Source: Siphonodentalium dalli (lineage: Eukaryota > Mollusca > Scaphopoda > Gadilida > Siphonodentaliidae). From it: a stretch of DNA of 64,000 nucleotides. A model generated the notes under the pieces. The model had not been told where the DNA came from. It saw nothing but the letters and a program-made list of their open reading frames with translations, and did not search any database. The stretch spans positions 116,148,723-116,212,722 of the forward strand of contig CP136063.1 of NCBI GenBank assembly GCA_032622095.1. The letters run 5' to 3'. Shown here one piece after another: positions 37,001 to 52,000 of this stretch (the first letter of the stretch is position 1; each line of letters opens with the position of its first letter). The translations under genes and the position numbers were made by a program.

Positions 37001-40000
37001 GGCCAAAAAACATGGCCACCAGCAGCCATCTTAGATTTTACTCTTTGTATGACTAAATTCTTTATCACGGGCTGCAGGTCGTACCTTTAGTCTGATCATC
37101 ATAAAATTTGTCATGGATGTTAACAATGACATGTAGATGGGAACGAGTAATTTTGGGGTCAATCGGCCAAAAAACATGGTCGCCAGCAGCCATCTTGGAT
37201 TTTACTCTTTGTATGACTAAATCCTTTAGCACGAGCTACAGGTTGTATCTTTAGTCTGATCATCATAAAATTTTTCATGAATGTTAATAATGACATGTAG
37301 ATGGGAACGAGTCATTTTGGGGTCATTCGGCCAAAAAAGATGGCCGCCAGCAGCCATCTTGGATTTTACTCTTTGTATGACTAAATCCTTTAGCACGGGC
37401 TACAGGTCGTACCTTTAGTCTGATCATCATAAAAAATTTCATGGCTGTTGAAATTGGAATGTAAATGGGAACGAGTCATTTTGGGGTCATTCGGACAAAA
37501 AACATGGCCGCCAGCGGCCATCTTGGATTTCAAAATTTAATCCATTAGCACGGGCCACAGGTCGTACTATTCGTCTGATCATCATGAAATTTGTCCTGGA
37601 TGTTAATGTTGATATGTAGATGGGAACGAGTAATTTTGGGGTCATTTGGCCAAAAAACATGGCCGCCAGCAGCCATCTTGGATTTTACTCTTTGTATGAC
37701 TAAATTCTTTAGCATGGGCTACAGGTCGTACCTTTAGTCTGATCGTCATAAAATTTGTCATTGATGTTAACGATGACATGTAGATGGGAACGACTCATTT
37801 TGGGGTCATTCGGCCGAAAACATGGCCGCCAGCAGCCATCTTGGATTTTCTTTTCTCTTCATGTCTATAAACTAGTATTAGACATTCAACTTTCCACATT
37901 CCTAATCGCTCCATTGACTGTAATATATTAAATTATTCCCTTTCCAAGTTGAGCTACAGTGTCATTGACACTTTCATTTATTTTAGCGGACACCCATATT
38001 ACAGCCGTGACCAAATTAAACTTGGATGCTTCCGGCGCCCCTGATTACTGTAACTTGATAATTGTCTTGCTTAAATAATAGCTACACAAAACATTTCAAA
38101 AAATTTTAAATGTATAATAACAATTAATTAAGCTAATTTCAGATAAAGTCAAATTGTTTTAGTTTTATTTGTTATTTTATCTTTTTAAAATTTTTATTGT
38201 CAGATGTTATAAAATAAAGCGATATTTGAAAATTGTCAATTTTTGGTAGTCTCCCCACTTCTCCCTGAAGTCTCCCTAAATTTCCTGAAGTCTCCCTAAA
38301 TTTCCTGGAGGGAGACTTCAAGTCTCCCTGTTCTGGACCCCTAGGCTGAGGCCTGACTTCTGAATAAAATCTTCAAATACTTTTGCCATTTTTGTTTTTG
38401 TCAAAACAAAATTAAATATTTAATATCTATTGGATTTTTAATTATCTCGGCGAAATTGACATTTTAAATATTTATAATTAGAATTATGAAGAGAACATTT
38501 TTTTGACAAAGTAATTCCTTTAAACATTGTGTACATGCCCTGTTATTGGGAATTTCAAAGGTTGATGGAAAAATTCACTTATCTAGGAAATACGCATTAT
38601 TGTCTATTGTATTGAGAATGAGAAAGTTTGTTCTCCCTTGTTTCCGCATGCATTGCTCTGAAAAAAAAGTTGTGTTTTCAATGCAACCACATCCCTGACA
38701 AGATTTAGATGCCTCTTTCATAAATTTTCCAGAAATAGTTTTGAACGTAACTGCCTTCATGATAAAAAAAACTCTCCATTTATATCTTTGAAACTTTCCT
38801 GAATTTTTATATGCGAGTTTTTTTGGTAATTTACAGGAAACAATTGTATCTCCCAGAACATTATCAGTAATTTTCCTGAAAATTAGCTGAAAAATTCACG
38901 ATTTCGGAATATTTTGCAGAATAAGACGTCACTTGAATCAGTAATCAGATATCACAACATTTTTGAAACTTGAAGAAAATACTAACTAGTATGACATGAG
39001 GAATGGTAAAAATTACATGAGGCAGAAAATCCTATATAATCATATAATAGGCCGATTTGCCAACTCCAGAGACATCTTTAAGGCGTTAACATAAGTCATT
39101 TTCATGTTAAAAAAATGGGCAGTCTTTTCTCCAACTAATTTTCCTTGCAGGGTATGTATCTATGTATAATAGATACATGAAGCTGTTGACGGATGGATCG
39201 GTTTAGCCTGCCCGAGTAATAAGAGTATCAGCTGTCTGGACATGGATATAGTCCTGTCTGGCGTTCTGCACGTTGGATGTCATGATGTGCATTGTGATGT
39301 CATGACGCCTTAACTGGTTTCCACGAAGAAATTTAAAAAACTTTTTCTAGTATGAAAGTTTTGTTACAATAAACAAGAGCTAAGCTGGGCATGGCAAAAT
39401 ACGCCCGGTGTGCTTTTATGAACTGTACACAAACAAACAATGGCAGTGACACTAAATTGTAGTATTGGAAATGTTATTATGGGTGGATGCTGAATATTCT
39501 AAGTCAAATGGACATAGAAAAAACAAGGTGTGTTAATAGGGTTTGTTGTACCTTTATTAGGAAAACTCACATACCAAATTTGGTTCCGATAAAATAAACC
39601 AAACCAAAGTAATCATCCGGAAACCTCAAATATAAAACATTCTAAGTCGAAAAGAGCCATAAGTCAGCACAAAATAATCGGAACGAACCCACATTCGAAC
39701 TTGACCTGTAATATGATCTGGAAAACTCACATACCAAATTTAGTTCTGATAAAATAGCCCAAACTAAAGTTATCATCCGGAAACCAAAACTGCTAACTGA
39801 CGGATGGACAGACGGAAGGACAGACCAATTACATAATACGGCTGTTTTTTTCAAACAGGCATATACAAATCCGACAAAAATGCAAGTTAAGCATATTATA
39901 TGGATTTAAACAAAAATGGTGTAAAACACAATAGCATCGGCCAAAGCCACGAGTGATCCTGTCCTTGTGACTCGGCCAAAGCCCTGAGTGATCCTGTCCT

Positions 40001-43000
40001 TGTTAGATCAACAAACTTAAACTAATTTACTTTATAATGATAAATGTATCGAATATTTTTATTTGTTATTTACTTATGCTGAGATAGGAAAATGATTACC
40101 TGATTTGATGGTGTGACTGGCAAATCTATTGCCCTCATTTCTTTGTATATGTTAGTTGCATTCAACAATAAGTCCTTTAGTTGCGGGTCTTTTACTCTGT
40201 CTACAGCTAGCTCAGCTCTCTGAAACAAATATAATGCACACATGAAACAGGACCCTGAAAATGCATCAAGTATAATTCTTTTCATAACTTTGATTTTGGA
40301 TAACCCACCCACACTGTGTTGAGAGAACGTATTTTAAACATTGAGTCTGATTGAGTGTCTTTTTCTGTGAACAGAAAACATCATGTACTACGTTTTTTTT
40401 TGTGCATTTAATCATGGTGAAATTGGGATAAAAACTAATCTTGACAATACACTCATTCTTAGATTACTTGGATAGTAATGTACACAGCTCTATGCAAGTT
40501 GGAATCAGTGTCACTTGAAAGTCCAATTGACTAGAGTCAGACACAACATTCCAAGACCTGCCCCGTGAGAACTGGTTTGCATTCAGTTTTGGTCACGGTG
40601 TGCATTCACCAATGCCACAGTTCATTTCAGATCGATAAAATAGGTAATTGACAACATGCAGCTTTTTGGACAAACGAAGGTGACATTAATCTACATTTGA
40701 TACTACAGTTATTTTCCAAATGACTCAATGATATAGATCCAATAGTTTATTTAATGTTTTAACAGAAAACTGTGTACTTGGGAGTTATATTTTCAAAACA
40801 GCGATATCTCAATTGCATTTTCAATGGGAACTTGTCGGACTAATTACGTGCGCTCGCGCAACAGTATGGCGATCAGTCAGATTTGTAGGTTGGTGTCACC
40901 CTACCGATTTCACTCCATGACGTCACCCTTACGCAGTACATGCCGGCGACGTTACGGAGTAGATTATAGAGTTGACGCCCTTGGCACTGACTTCCGTTAC
41001 TAGCTCGTTGCTATATAAACAAACCAGCGATGTGGCTTTTGTCAAAAAAATTGACAGTCAGTACATTCGCCCTGTATACATGTACTTTCAGAAAATACAA
41101 AACGCCACAACGTTATACCCCACCAATGTCAGTGTCTCGATATCATGTGATCAAATTTCTTGACATGAACCCGCGACAGACACGGTGTGAAATACATCGC
41201 ATTGAGTAACCAATTTCCCATTGTTTCAATTCAACTTCAAGATCGAGGTAAAATCAAAACCGCAATTTGTAAGTGGTAAACATCTGAAAAAGACATCAGG
41301 TACATGCAGAAACTAATTGTTGTGCATATTTATTTCTATTTGAGGTGGCAATTTTTCATGTTTATCAGTATTTTTAACGATAAGAGTGATGGTAATTGGG
41401 GGACTATATTTTATCTAGCGCATTAAATTTAAAATAAAAAGTAGAGAATTGGCTGAGTGTTTCTATGGCCGCACATTTCGTTGATAATTACGAGCCATTT
41501 GTTTGTCTAAATAAAATTTTTAAGTTCGAAGAGCATTAGAATGGGGATAACAGTGTGGTGTGATTTCGGAAAGGTACATGGCGAATATACTGTGGCAAAT
41601 ACCCGTTAATGGGCTCCGGCTCCGCCGTCGCCCATTAACTAAATTTGCCACAGTATATTCGCCATGTACCTTTCCGAAATCACAAAACACCACACTGTTA
41701 TCCCCTAAATAAAATTATTGAAGATTGTAATTGTCGTTTTTTGCTAACATTAAATTAAATTAACTTAAATAAATTAAGTAAAATACAGTGAAATTATTTT
41801 TTAAATTATTTTTTATTACATTTTTGCGCAAGTTGGCATCTCTCTGAGTGCATTCTAGTTACAATACACATCAATCGGGTGTGTTTATTTTGTGCGTACA
41901 GAGAGCTTTCCAATGAATGGCAACAAGCCATATTTCCGACTAAATCCTGAAAAATTACCCATAATTCTGCTGTGGTTAAGGAGTCGATTATTTAGGGCAT
42001 TACTGTTCCTGTGTTTAAATTGCATCTAGCGCACATGTCAATATTATGGTCCATATACCGTGTTCATAAAAAACCACTGCTAACAATTTAGAATTATTTT
42101 TTATAAAGTTATCTACCTTAGTACTGCCCAAAATTGGCTGACTGTTACCGTTTATAAGAAGCTAGGAATGAGACATCTAAATAACATCCATAAAAAATAT
42201 AGGATAAAATATTCCATTTTTTTTAGCAGTTGTTTATAATATAATGTAATGACCAACTGCAACATACAAAGATCATAGTATGGTGCTTTACTTACATAAC
42301 CCTTGATTGTCGGGTCAATTCCTGCCTCTAGTAAGATCATCATCATTTCTTCTTGTCCTCGATCAGCAGCCCAATGCAGAGCAGTCCAACCATTCTATGA
42401 GGAGAACAAATCAGAAAATAGAATACCATCAAATATACCAGAGATTAACATCATGCTTTTTAAATCACCAAAGTTGAAGCAGGTAAACAGTGTTCCAAAA
42501 ATACAAAGTTTTTCCACAGCTTTTGCATGGCTGAAGACATGTTTTTATGAGGAACAAGAGCTTCGCTGGGCGTGCAAAATACGCCCTCTCTGGGGAAAAT
42601 TGGCGGACGGAACCCAAATTCGAACTTGAGCTGTCTTTTCTCCTAATAAACCCACATACCAAATTTGATTGAAATCGGTTCACTCTAACTAAAGTTATCA
42701 TCCGGACAATAAATTTCAGGGATTTTCTAAGTCAAATTAAGTAAAAAAAGGGGCCATAACTCTCGCAAAAATTATCGGATTAAAACGAAATTCGGACTTG
42801 AGCTGTATTTCGATATATGTAATCCACAAAATAACGGGTTTTGCGTATAAACATTCCAAAATCGAGTTATCATCCGGAAATCAAAAAACATAAGAAAAAC
42901 TGAATTTTCTGAGTCGAAAAAGGGGCATAACTCTGCCAAAAATGGTCAGACAGAACCCAAGTTAGAACTTGACCTGTGTTTTGGTGGGAGAAAGTAATAT

Positions 43001-46000
43001 ACCAAATTTGGATTCATTCCGATAAACTATACTAAAGTTATCATCCGGACAACAAATTTCAAGGATTTTCTAAGTCAAAAAACGTCAAATAAGGGGCATA
43101 ACTCCGGTGAAAATTCGAACTTGAACTTACTTTTCGGCTAATAAACCCACATACCAAATTTTATTAAATTTGGTTCACTCTAACTAAAGGTATCATCTGG
43201 AAACCAGGTTAACGGACGCCCGTACGGATGGACGGACGGACAGACCAATACTATAATACGGCCGTTATTTTCAAACGGGCGTATAAAAATGATGCAAACT
43301 ATCGCTTGGAAAAAAAACGTAATCTGTTTATCTGCCTGTTTTAGTGCAAGTTTTTACTGTTTGTTCTGGAGCATACATTTTAATAACAATATGAAAAATG
43401 TTCAAACATGAACAATAATCATTTAGCTTGAGGGGAAGACCTCGGATTATGTAGAAAAAAAGCAATAACGACACACCTTTTAATAAAAATAGTAGTATCA
43501 TTTCCTGTCCCAGTTCATGGTAAAACAAGAGCATCGCTAGGACATGGCCAAATTTCAACAAAGGGCCATAACGAGTTATCAATATGCCAATTTTGAAAAC
43601 AAACAGATAACTATAACTAAAGCTATCAACCAGAAACCAAATTAATTGTCAAATTAAAAGTCAACAAGGACCTTAACTCCAGTTAAAATAGGCGGATGGA
43701 ACCCAAATTCGAACTTGACCAATATTTTTAAAACAATCAGATAACTGAAACTAGAGTTATTAACCGGAAACCAAAATAATCAACAAAATCTAAGTCGATA
43801 AGGACCATAACTCCGGCAAAAATTGCCAGCCGGAACCCAAATTCGAACTTGACCTTGATTTTGTGCTAGTAAACCCACATACCAAATTCCATTCAGTTCC
43901 GACTTACTAGTTATCATCAAGAAACGAAAAAAGCGAATGGATGGACAGATGGACGGACGGCTCAACGTTAGCGAGACTTACGTACGTGACTTGCAAAAAA
44001 AATGGAAATGGCATAACATTTGTCACATAAAACTTTCTGGCCAGCGCGGACTCTGACATCATATCTTCCTTTTAAAAAGATCGCATAAAAATTAGGAAAA
44101 AAATGTATTTCTTGTGACCGAAGCTCCTGTTCTCTGGTCTATCCGAGTCAAAATTATTATTTTATACCTCTGACAGATAACATCCCTGAGAAATCTGAGG
44201 CAGTAGATTGCGTACTTACTGTGCCAACAGAGTTGATTTCGCTGCCAGCTTCTAGTAATACATTCGCCACTTCTGGGTGGCCATGGTAAGATGCAAACAT
44301 CAGACAAGTGAAATCTGCCTGTAACAATAAATTCCAGAATTAGTCTTCCATACAAGAAGCAGCAGCTTTTGGAGGCAAATTTCACACCAAAAATAGTCTG
44401 AAATTGTTTTGACAATTTTCCACCAACTGTTATTAATTAGTGTTAGATTTGTTGATTTTAGACCAAAGGTCGCATACTGTCATAGTTCTGGTTATGACTG
44501 ATATTGCAACCTATGGTCATTTGTTGAACTTAATTATGAACATTTCCTAAATGGAAATACTCATCAATGAGTATTTAGTAAAGAAAGGGTTAATGCACCT
44601 ATCTATGAAGTGGTACATAATTAGAGGCTAATTATTAATTAATCCACTTCAACTGAGTTTGAAAGCCAACCAAAGTGGGTGCAGGATCGATTCTTGATTA
44701 GGGTTGTCCTGAAAATATGTTTTTTAGGCACTCATTCTCAACAAATGAAAATATAGAGAATACCTACAGTTTTTTTTCATACATGTGCCGAAATGTCTAA
44801 TTCGTGTCTGGAAAGAAATATTGAATTTTCACGAGTGACTACAAGCCACGAGTGAAAATTCAATATTTCTTTCCAGACACGAATGAGATGTTTCAGTCAA
44901 TGGCTCAAGACAGTCAATGGCTGTGGGGGTCGCTCACCTGACTGTAAAGACTGAGAAGACTGGGACTCTGAAGACTACAACAGTCAGTAATTGTCAAAAT
45001 CACTTAAGACAAGTAATTCTAAACAGGGACATAGCTGATGGTTCTCAGATGAGCAAGGCTTTTCACCTTGAAATTTTTAATTGCACACCACTGACAAATA
45101 TCAAACCCCTTACCATTTTTAAACAAGACAACCAGACCACAGTCCTAAGTTCACAAAATTCCTTTTGCACATCCCTCTTAGAATGAAATTTTACAACTGT
45201 TACCAGTACTTCAAGCATTCAAACTTGGAAATTTCCAACCTGACATCCCCCCCCATAAAGTTAAAATTTGTGGCCATTTCGGTCCTACAGTTTAACCCAA
45301 GGTAGGAAAATATGGACTGTTACTGGTTGAAAAATCAAATGTAACACTATCAGGCATGAAATTTCTAACTGTTCTAAAATTTTGATCAAATTAGGGGGGG
45401 GGGGGTCAAAACCCCACCCCCTCTACACTTCCGCCCCATTGCCCCCACCCAGGCAGCTTAGAAATCAAGAGGAATCTATACATTATTATACCAGTAACAA
45501 AAAGCACAGGTAGGGTGGCTGGTTGATAATTAAATCTCTTATCTCCGCCACTATTTGAACAAACGTGAATCCCCATCTATGAGACCCATTCATTTGGTAA
45601 TTTCAGATGGTAGATTTTAATAGTTGAACTGAACTGATTTTCCTCAAATTTCCTAAAATAACCCCAAATCTAAACAAATCTAAACCCCAGTCACCGAAGG
45701 ACCCTCCATACCAAACATAAGCTAAATAGGCCCGATGGTTCTTGAGAAGAAATTGTTTTAAGAATTTCTATGGAAGGAAAGAGTTATGGCCATGGCTTCT
45801 CACCTATTTGACCTGATGAACTCATTTGAACAAATCTGAATGTGAGTCATCTAGGGGACATTCAAACCAAAATATATAAACCCATTTGGTCTTTAATATG
45901 TATCTGGAGAAGAAAACAATTGATGGACGGATAGAGACATAATGACAGATGGATGGATGGGAGAACAGTCTGACATAGAGACAGACAAATTCAATTCAAT

Positions 46001-49000
46001 ATACCCCCCCAAGTTTTCTTTGCAAAATCAGGGTATAATGAGTTGAACGGGATACTGGTGGTTAAGAAAATAATATTCGAACAGCCAAGTCTGAACATAG
46101 TGTCTGACATTTGCAGAACGAGGTCACCAAAGGGTGAATTTAATGACGCAATCCTGCAATGCAGGCTAGCATCACCATCTGGGGACCTCATTCTGTTTAG
46201 GCCTCAACTGCTACGGGAGACATAGCATCAGATTGCAGTTCTCCTGTTAAAGTTGGTGATGTGCACCAATTGGGCACCTCAATTATGCATGTTATCTTCT
46301 ACAAATTAGGGGATATAGAAACTAAACAGAAGGGAAAAAGTAAGTAAAAATGTCAATTTAAGACCCTATATACTTCCCAGAAGATGAGGCCTAAGCAGAA
46401 TGAGGACCCTGGCTGTGCAGGGTCGCATAACCAAATTCACCCTCTGGGGACCTCATTCTGCAAATGTCAGACACACTAAATTGAGGTTTGAGAACAATAA
46501 TTTGTTTTGATTTGATTTTAATGACACACACTGGCATCAGTGCTGGCTAAGCATTTGTTCACACCTGTCAGCCTGATAACATCTCAATTGATGACTGTGT
46601 ATTTATATTAACTCTCTCTCTCTGTCTGTAGCTAATACAATTGACTGAATCTGCTGGTGGGAGAGATCCTGTGAGTTAGGAGATGAGATGGGGTGGGATG
46701 CTGTTGGTTTTGGGCAGGGTGGTGGTCTGGGTCATGTGGGGGGGGGGGGGGGGGTGATGGAAAGGGAAAGTTTCCATGATTTCATTAAAGATTTTCATAA
46801 CTCTGCAGATGTTATAATGGTGTCAGTTTTTCTAATTTTCGTTTTTTGTATGTTAAATTGATCAAGGAGTTCAATCTGACTTTTTTATTATTATTATTAT
46901 TATTTTTTTTAGTTATGTCCCTGGGTCCACCCCTATTTGACCCAGTGACCCAATTTGAACAAATCTGAACCCCAGTCATTCAAGGACCCTCCATGCCAAA
47001 TATAAGCTAAATCGGCCCAATGGTTCTAGACAAGAAGTCGTTATAAGAATTACCAAGGAGGAATATAGTTATGGCCCTGGTTTCGCAACTAATTGACCTG
47101 GTGACCTCATTTGAACAAATCTGAATGTGAGTCACCTAGGGAACATCCACATCAAATATGAACCCATTCGGTCTTATGGTTCCGAAGAAGAAGATGTTTA
47201 AAGAATTGTTGATGGACGGATGGACGAACGAGGAGTGATGACTAAATCTCCACCGGAGACTTCGTCTCAGGTGAGCTAAAAACTCTTGGGAACTCTACTT
47301 AATTAAAGAGCGCACATGTCAGTGTTTACAAACAGCCAGGAAAGAGGCTAGGCCTAAATTTGAAATTCACACGCTGTGACTCAAACAGAATTGTTGATTG
47401 ACCATAAATGCCATCATAAATCGGTTGCTTTTGATTGGCTAGTGAGCAGTGTGCACGCAATGATGACTCAATCGACCTTGGCAGGTCACGTTACTTTGAA
47501 GCCCTACAGTGAAATAACAATATAGCTACAATGAAATAAAAAATCCTATTTCACTGTAGCTTCAAAGAGATACACGCCAGTACGATGATCTACATTTTGG
47601 TAATTCTCCGCTATTTTATAGGCAAGCATATAATAAAAATAATTGTTCTTCAATGGTGTACCATTTCACTAATAAAAGCTATTGAGAAAGAGTCACCTCT
47701 CCAAGATCACTGCTCTTGGCATTTACATCAGCACCTCGCTCAATCAGCATCTGGGCAATAAGACTGAGAACAGGATCATCCTCATCTGGTGATCTAGTTG
47801 TTTCATGTAAAGCTGTTCTTTGGTCCTGTAAGTCAAATGAAAAGAAAAATTAGGCCTAATCGGGGAATAATCGAGGGTTTGAGTTTCTGCACCATTTGGC
47901 TTGTAAACCTCATCTCACTGGTGCTACCACCACCTTTGAGATATTTTCGTCTCCAAAATTAAGCCTGATACAGGGCTTCTGAGGTGGATTGTGAGTGCAT
48001 CTGATCCACTTACAGGTTACAAAGAGAAGAAATAATTCAAAAACATGGGAATTAAGGTAATGGTTGTTTTGTCAACAATAATCACACACATGCATTGTGC
48101 TGAAAACAGACATCACTATAAACAGCCTGCCACCAATGTGTCAAATCTCATTCCATAGTGCTTGCTGTGGCTTACAATTACCATTAGTTTGTTATATTCA
48201 CATCAAAAACAACATGCCAATGTGCAATTCCATTTCAATAGGTAGGCTACATACATTATTTGATGGTCCAGATATCAAATGATCCAGTCAAGTAGATTCT
48301 GGCTCTAATTCCATCTTTTATTAATCTCAACAGAAGGTTTGCATATTAGTTTCGATTTCAATAAATGCCAATTAGATTTGAGATGTTTTTCAAAATAAAA
48401 TCTTTTTAATAATATGCCCATTTCTATTTCATATAGGAGCACAATTATGTGACAAGTCTAGTTACAGATGTACAATCTGAATCAGATTTATCAGACTGAA
48501 TGTTATTATCAGTGGTCTTAATCAATGGTTTTTACAATTAGAATGGGCGCCAAATCCTTTTCATAGGATCCGAAATCATAGGGCTAGAAGTCTCTGCTAA
48601 TAAATACATATCATCCCAGTGGTGAATTGATCTCACCATAGTATCACGTTAAGTTAAACGATGAACTTTATCCAGCAATCTGACCTTTTCAATAAGACGT
48701 GACTCGATGACCAGATTAATTCGCTCCAGTGATTACTGGAGGTGTGACTCTTCCAATGGAACAAAGGATACCCCTCGCAGTGCACATGGGCCACAATAAA
48801 TTTAGCCATGTTAAAAGGATATGGCTCTTTGGATCTTTAAATTATGTATACTTTGATACATGTATTTGAACTATATGCTTTTCATGGACTCTTGTTGATA
48901 GATGGGAAGCAAATTGAATTTTTGTCAAAAATGTTCATTATCTCAGCTCATCAGGAAGGCCCTTTTTGAAAATAAATCATCATTGTTCAGAAATGGTTAA

Positions 49001-52000
49001 CTCCTGTTACCTACCTTATTTTCTACATCAACGGTGCAGTTATTTTTAAGCAAGGTGCTCACTGCATTACTGTGACACCAATATGCAGCACAGTGAAGAG
49101 GAGTCCAACCATTCTACAATAAAGCAAGCAGTCACATAAGTATATGTTAACCCTCTTATTACTGAATGGATTCTCCCATTCACTTATAAGAGAACACATT
49201 AGAATGATCAATTACTCATTTGGAGGGGTGTTTTGATAATGCAAGTGCATTCCTATTCAGTCATTTGAATGGAATATTCACATAATAGGGAGCATATAGG
49301 GAGGTTTAGATTGAGGGGGGTAAACATGCTGGGACATTTATCAGTGGGTTTTAATACGGAACATGCACTTTTACCAGCGACGCAAAATTCACATGACTGA
49401 AAAAATCCTGCTAAAGACACGAGAACAGTGCATGCGCTGGACCGAAAAAATCTTTTAGCCAAATTAAAAATACTACATGTATGACCAAATGTTTTTGTCA
49501 CTCAGAATAAAAACATAATTAAAACAACTTTAATAACATAATATTATATGAACATATAGTTAAAGACAGATCAATTCATGTAAGTCAATATTAATTAATG
49601 TGTATTCAAGAGCAGTGGCCAGAGTTATGGAACTGTAACTGGACGTCTCATTTTATTTTATTGATACATTGTGCTTCTGTTAAATTACGTTACTGAAATT
49701 GACAGCATGAGGGTGTAAATGCAATCGTCACAAGTTGCACACGCGCAGACAGTGACATCAATTTCACCATGTAACATGCAGTACCACTGGTTTACTCTGC
49801 CATGAGTATCATTTTAGGATGATATCTGTCGGTGCCATTGGGGGCTGGTACGCGGTCCCGGATTCCACTATGACTATATATAGGGATGCATTAAAGTGAT
49901 TGCACTGTACTGGGTACCACTGTGGCTCTTAATTGTGTCGACTATAGTAGTAGAACATGCACCAAGAAAGATGGAAAGCATGTAGAACACAGCCTAGGCC
50001 TTGCTAGAGTACATATAATTATAGTACATGTCCAATGCACACATACCCACACTTAAGGCATAATGACTTAATGTTACAAATGACGGCAATTGCCCACCGC
50101 TGCATATCTTTATCAAAAGTTCACCATAAGGCCTACATGTTAGGGACCTGTGAATAGGTAATTCGGCAACCGAATCGGATCTTGAATCGAATTGGGTGTC
50201 CGATGTCGACATCGACATCAAATCCGATTAAAATCAGGACAAGCACTGGGCAGAGAAAAATCATAGCTGATCATCGGATATCCTTTACTTCTAATTATTG
50301 TTCACTTATTTGACAAAAACCTGAGACTTTTTCCGAATATGAAAATTAATTGAGACAGAGCTCACAGACAAACGTTTTGTGACTCAGACTGACATCGTTC
50401 TCAACTTTATTTTTGAACGGAAATCTAAACTAGATCACTTATTCTGACATGTGACATATAAGTCATCTGAAGCATTCTAAGCACAGACCTTGACACTGAC
50501 TATAAAATGAATAATTACTACTGAAGATACACTACTCGACTACTCCAGTATTGGGTGTATATATACATGTATAATATTGTTTATTAATTTGATAGTTGCC
50601 AATGACTACATGTATGACTGTATTGCACGGATTTCAGGACTGATGTATGCTATAGCATGAACAATGACATGCATATCGATGTGCATGACCCGCTGCATCA
50701 GTACCCGGATGGCTACTTGTAATAATGCATTCCGTTTGATGGGAGGCGACTCTATATAATCATCATGTGCAGTTTATCCCTAAATTTAATCAAATATGGC
50801 GATACTCAGCTTTCTTGTAAATCCGAATGCATTTATGTGAGGGACTATCGTAACATGTTAATATATGTGGATCGTTGGATATTAACAGTGTGGGGGAATT
50901 AAAATGTATTAATATGCAAATATCATAGTTATGACACAAAACACACTTCGTAAGTTAATATAGGTATACAATATATGAATACACATTGTTCGATTAGAAG
51001 AAACTAAAGGCTTAAAGCTAACACTAACTATTATATAGACCGTAGATGTCATGACTTTTGACCTGTATATATTGACTGAATGAGGGAACACTTATATACT
51101 ATATTTTACCCAAATATTATCTAAGAACCACCATTGCTATACGTACTGACATCCACGAAAAGGCGATGGACTGTGATTGGTCGTAATCGCATAAGCGATT
51201 GGTCGTAATCGCATAACTAGACGTGTAAACTCTAATTTACATCAGACCTCCAGATGGGAAAACACGGTGCAATGCGGCAATTGCCCCATCAATTGAGCTC
51301 CATAAATAAACAATTTAGTTGTTTGTCCCCATAAACTGGAAAGAATAGGCCAATTCGAAAATATACGAATCGGAGAGCCGATTCGGTATCGATCCCGAAT
51401 CTGATCGCCAATGTCGATACTGAATCGAATCTTCGCAGGGTCCTACTACATGTATTCTCGATCTATACACATGACAGCAAAAACCATGCCGCCAAACACA
51501 ATAAAATAATTTAACAGAAGCACAATGTAACAATAGTACTGTAGCGGCTTGTGGCTATTGTTATGGGACTGCATCAATAAAATAAAATGAGACTTCCGGT
51601 TACAGAACACTGCACGAGAATCTGCCAATGGTTGCTGAACTGGAAACGGTTGACAGTTTATAAACAATCCATATCACTTCCTCCTAGAAATTGTTCTTTG
51701 CTCCATGAAGATATAGTTCGATATTTCGAATAGAAATAAGCATCAACTCAAATTCCATATCACGCCAATTTGAAATCGAATATGTATAAATTATATTAAT
51801 AAATGTAAGTTTCATGACCAAGATGCTCCAAGGTATTACACTACTGACAGGCTATTGACATTTCAATGCATCAGTCACTGCGGTCAAGGCTTTGAACTTC
51901 ATAGTACAGTGAACAATGGTTCGTTCTTTGCAACATCATGTTCGTTGTCAATTACGTCATAATTCCGACGTCCTTCAAAAGACTTGTTTAAATTAATATG

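Noticed and set aside
28418-37985. CRISPR-like array
   Set aside because: Whole ~163-bp units are repeated without unique spacers, in a eukaryotic intron. This is a satellite.
38575-38760. Cys-containing small exon in the last intron
   Set aside because: No convincing splice sites, no domain and no partner exon.
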